A DNA stretch of 40,090 nucleotides from Acidobacteriota bacterium (lineage in GTDB: Bacteria; Acidobacteriota; Vicinamibacteria; Vicinamibacterales; UBA8438): positions 1 to 40,090 of the forward strand of contig JADFPE010000008.1 of assembly GCA_022562495.1 (NCBI GenBank), written 5' to 3'. Positions 39,987 through 40,090 of the stretch are shown here, piece by piece. The notes under the pieces were generated by a model that saw only the letters and a program-made list of their open reading frames with translations, did not search any database and had not been told where the DNA came from. The position numbers and the translations under genes were made by a program. How positions within the stretch are numbered: the first letter of the stretch is position 1; every line of letters begins with the position of its first letter.

Positions 39987-40034
39987 ACCGGTATGCCGGC
40001 CGAAACCGGAATGCTGTCCTCGTTCGGGGCCGGC

Positions 40035-40090
40035 GGTGACAGCCACGCCGCGCACGTGCGCGGCTCGCGGGTGCGGAGTGGGGCGTGGGG
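40035..40090. repeat. GCGGAGTGGGGC repeat, copy 2, cut by the window end
   Basis: GCCGCGCACGTGCGCGGCTC then GCGGGTGCGGAGTGGGGC aligns with 3950-3995. It contains the palindrome GCGCACGTGCGC. Confidence 0.6.

Overview
The window is GC-rich DNA that looks like a piece of a bacterial chromosome, most likely from a metagenome-derived Acidobacteriota of the Vicinamibacteria type. That placement is inferred from gene content and style: a DUF222 protein, secreted DUF1579-like and DUF1684-like proteins, a cytochrome c protein carrying a carboxypeptidase-regulatory domain, an xseA-xseB-ispA-tlyA-nadK block, and many degenerate dispersed repeats. No marker gene settles it. No rRNA, tRNA, CRISPR array or prophage was found. 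Mobile DNA consists of one IS630-type element and several families of short, non-coding, decayed repeats.

Layout. 1-3.7 kb: a DUF222 protein cut by the left edge, a VOC protein, a SHOCT-like protein with an apparent ATA start, an IS630 element, and a Phd/YefM antitoxin whose last codon meets the IS. 4.0-10.4 kb (minus strand): six genes in the order MoxR ATPase, DUF58, MxaA-like membrane protein, VWA protein, small one-TM MxaK-like protein, VWA protein. This is the order of the mxaRSACKL maturation genes of methanol dehydrogenase, but no dehydrogenase is in the window. Next comes a secreted cytochrome c/propeller protein (10.8-13.0 kb), a small secreted protein, and a decayed stretch with a frameshifted Cys-rich peptide and a MITE-like repeat. 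14.2-17.2 kb: methylmalonate-semialdehyde dehydrogenase and a short-chain fatty acid transporter. 17.2-20.3 kb: two secreted proteins, a broken cytochrome c/monooxygenase-like gene, an outer-membrane protein remnant and a MOSC protein. 20.4-25.1 kb: oligoendopeptidase F and aconitase. 25.3-27.8 kb: endonuclease IV, then AMMECR1 and MEMO1 proteins. 28-34.6 kb: a small membrane protein, a broken DUF1684 gene, a zinc ribbon, gatC-gatA, a small membrane protein with rpoZ, a hypothetical protein, Hsp20 and an eIF2B-like protein. 34.7-40 kb: a tight plus-strand operon of a YmdB-like phosphoesterase, xseA, xseB, a polyprenyl synthase, tlyA and nadK.

How the parts fit. The MoxR-to-VWA block is best read as one AAA+/VWA chaperone operon that inserts cofactor into, or activates, a periplasmic metallo- or quinoprotein encoded elsewhere. 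The dehydrogenase/transporter pair suits valine, propionate or short-chain acid use. The right-hand operon is a conserved housekeeping set.

The strongest unusual features are the mxa-like module without a client enzyme, a reconstructable antitoxin-SHOCT overlap split by the IS with an ATG-to-ATA start change, three genes broken by frameshift or internal deletion, and at least five repeat families, several of which sit inside operons.
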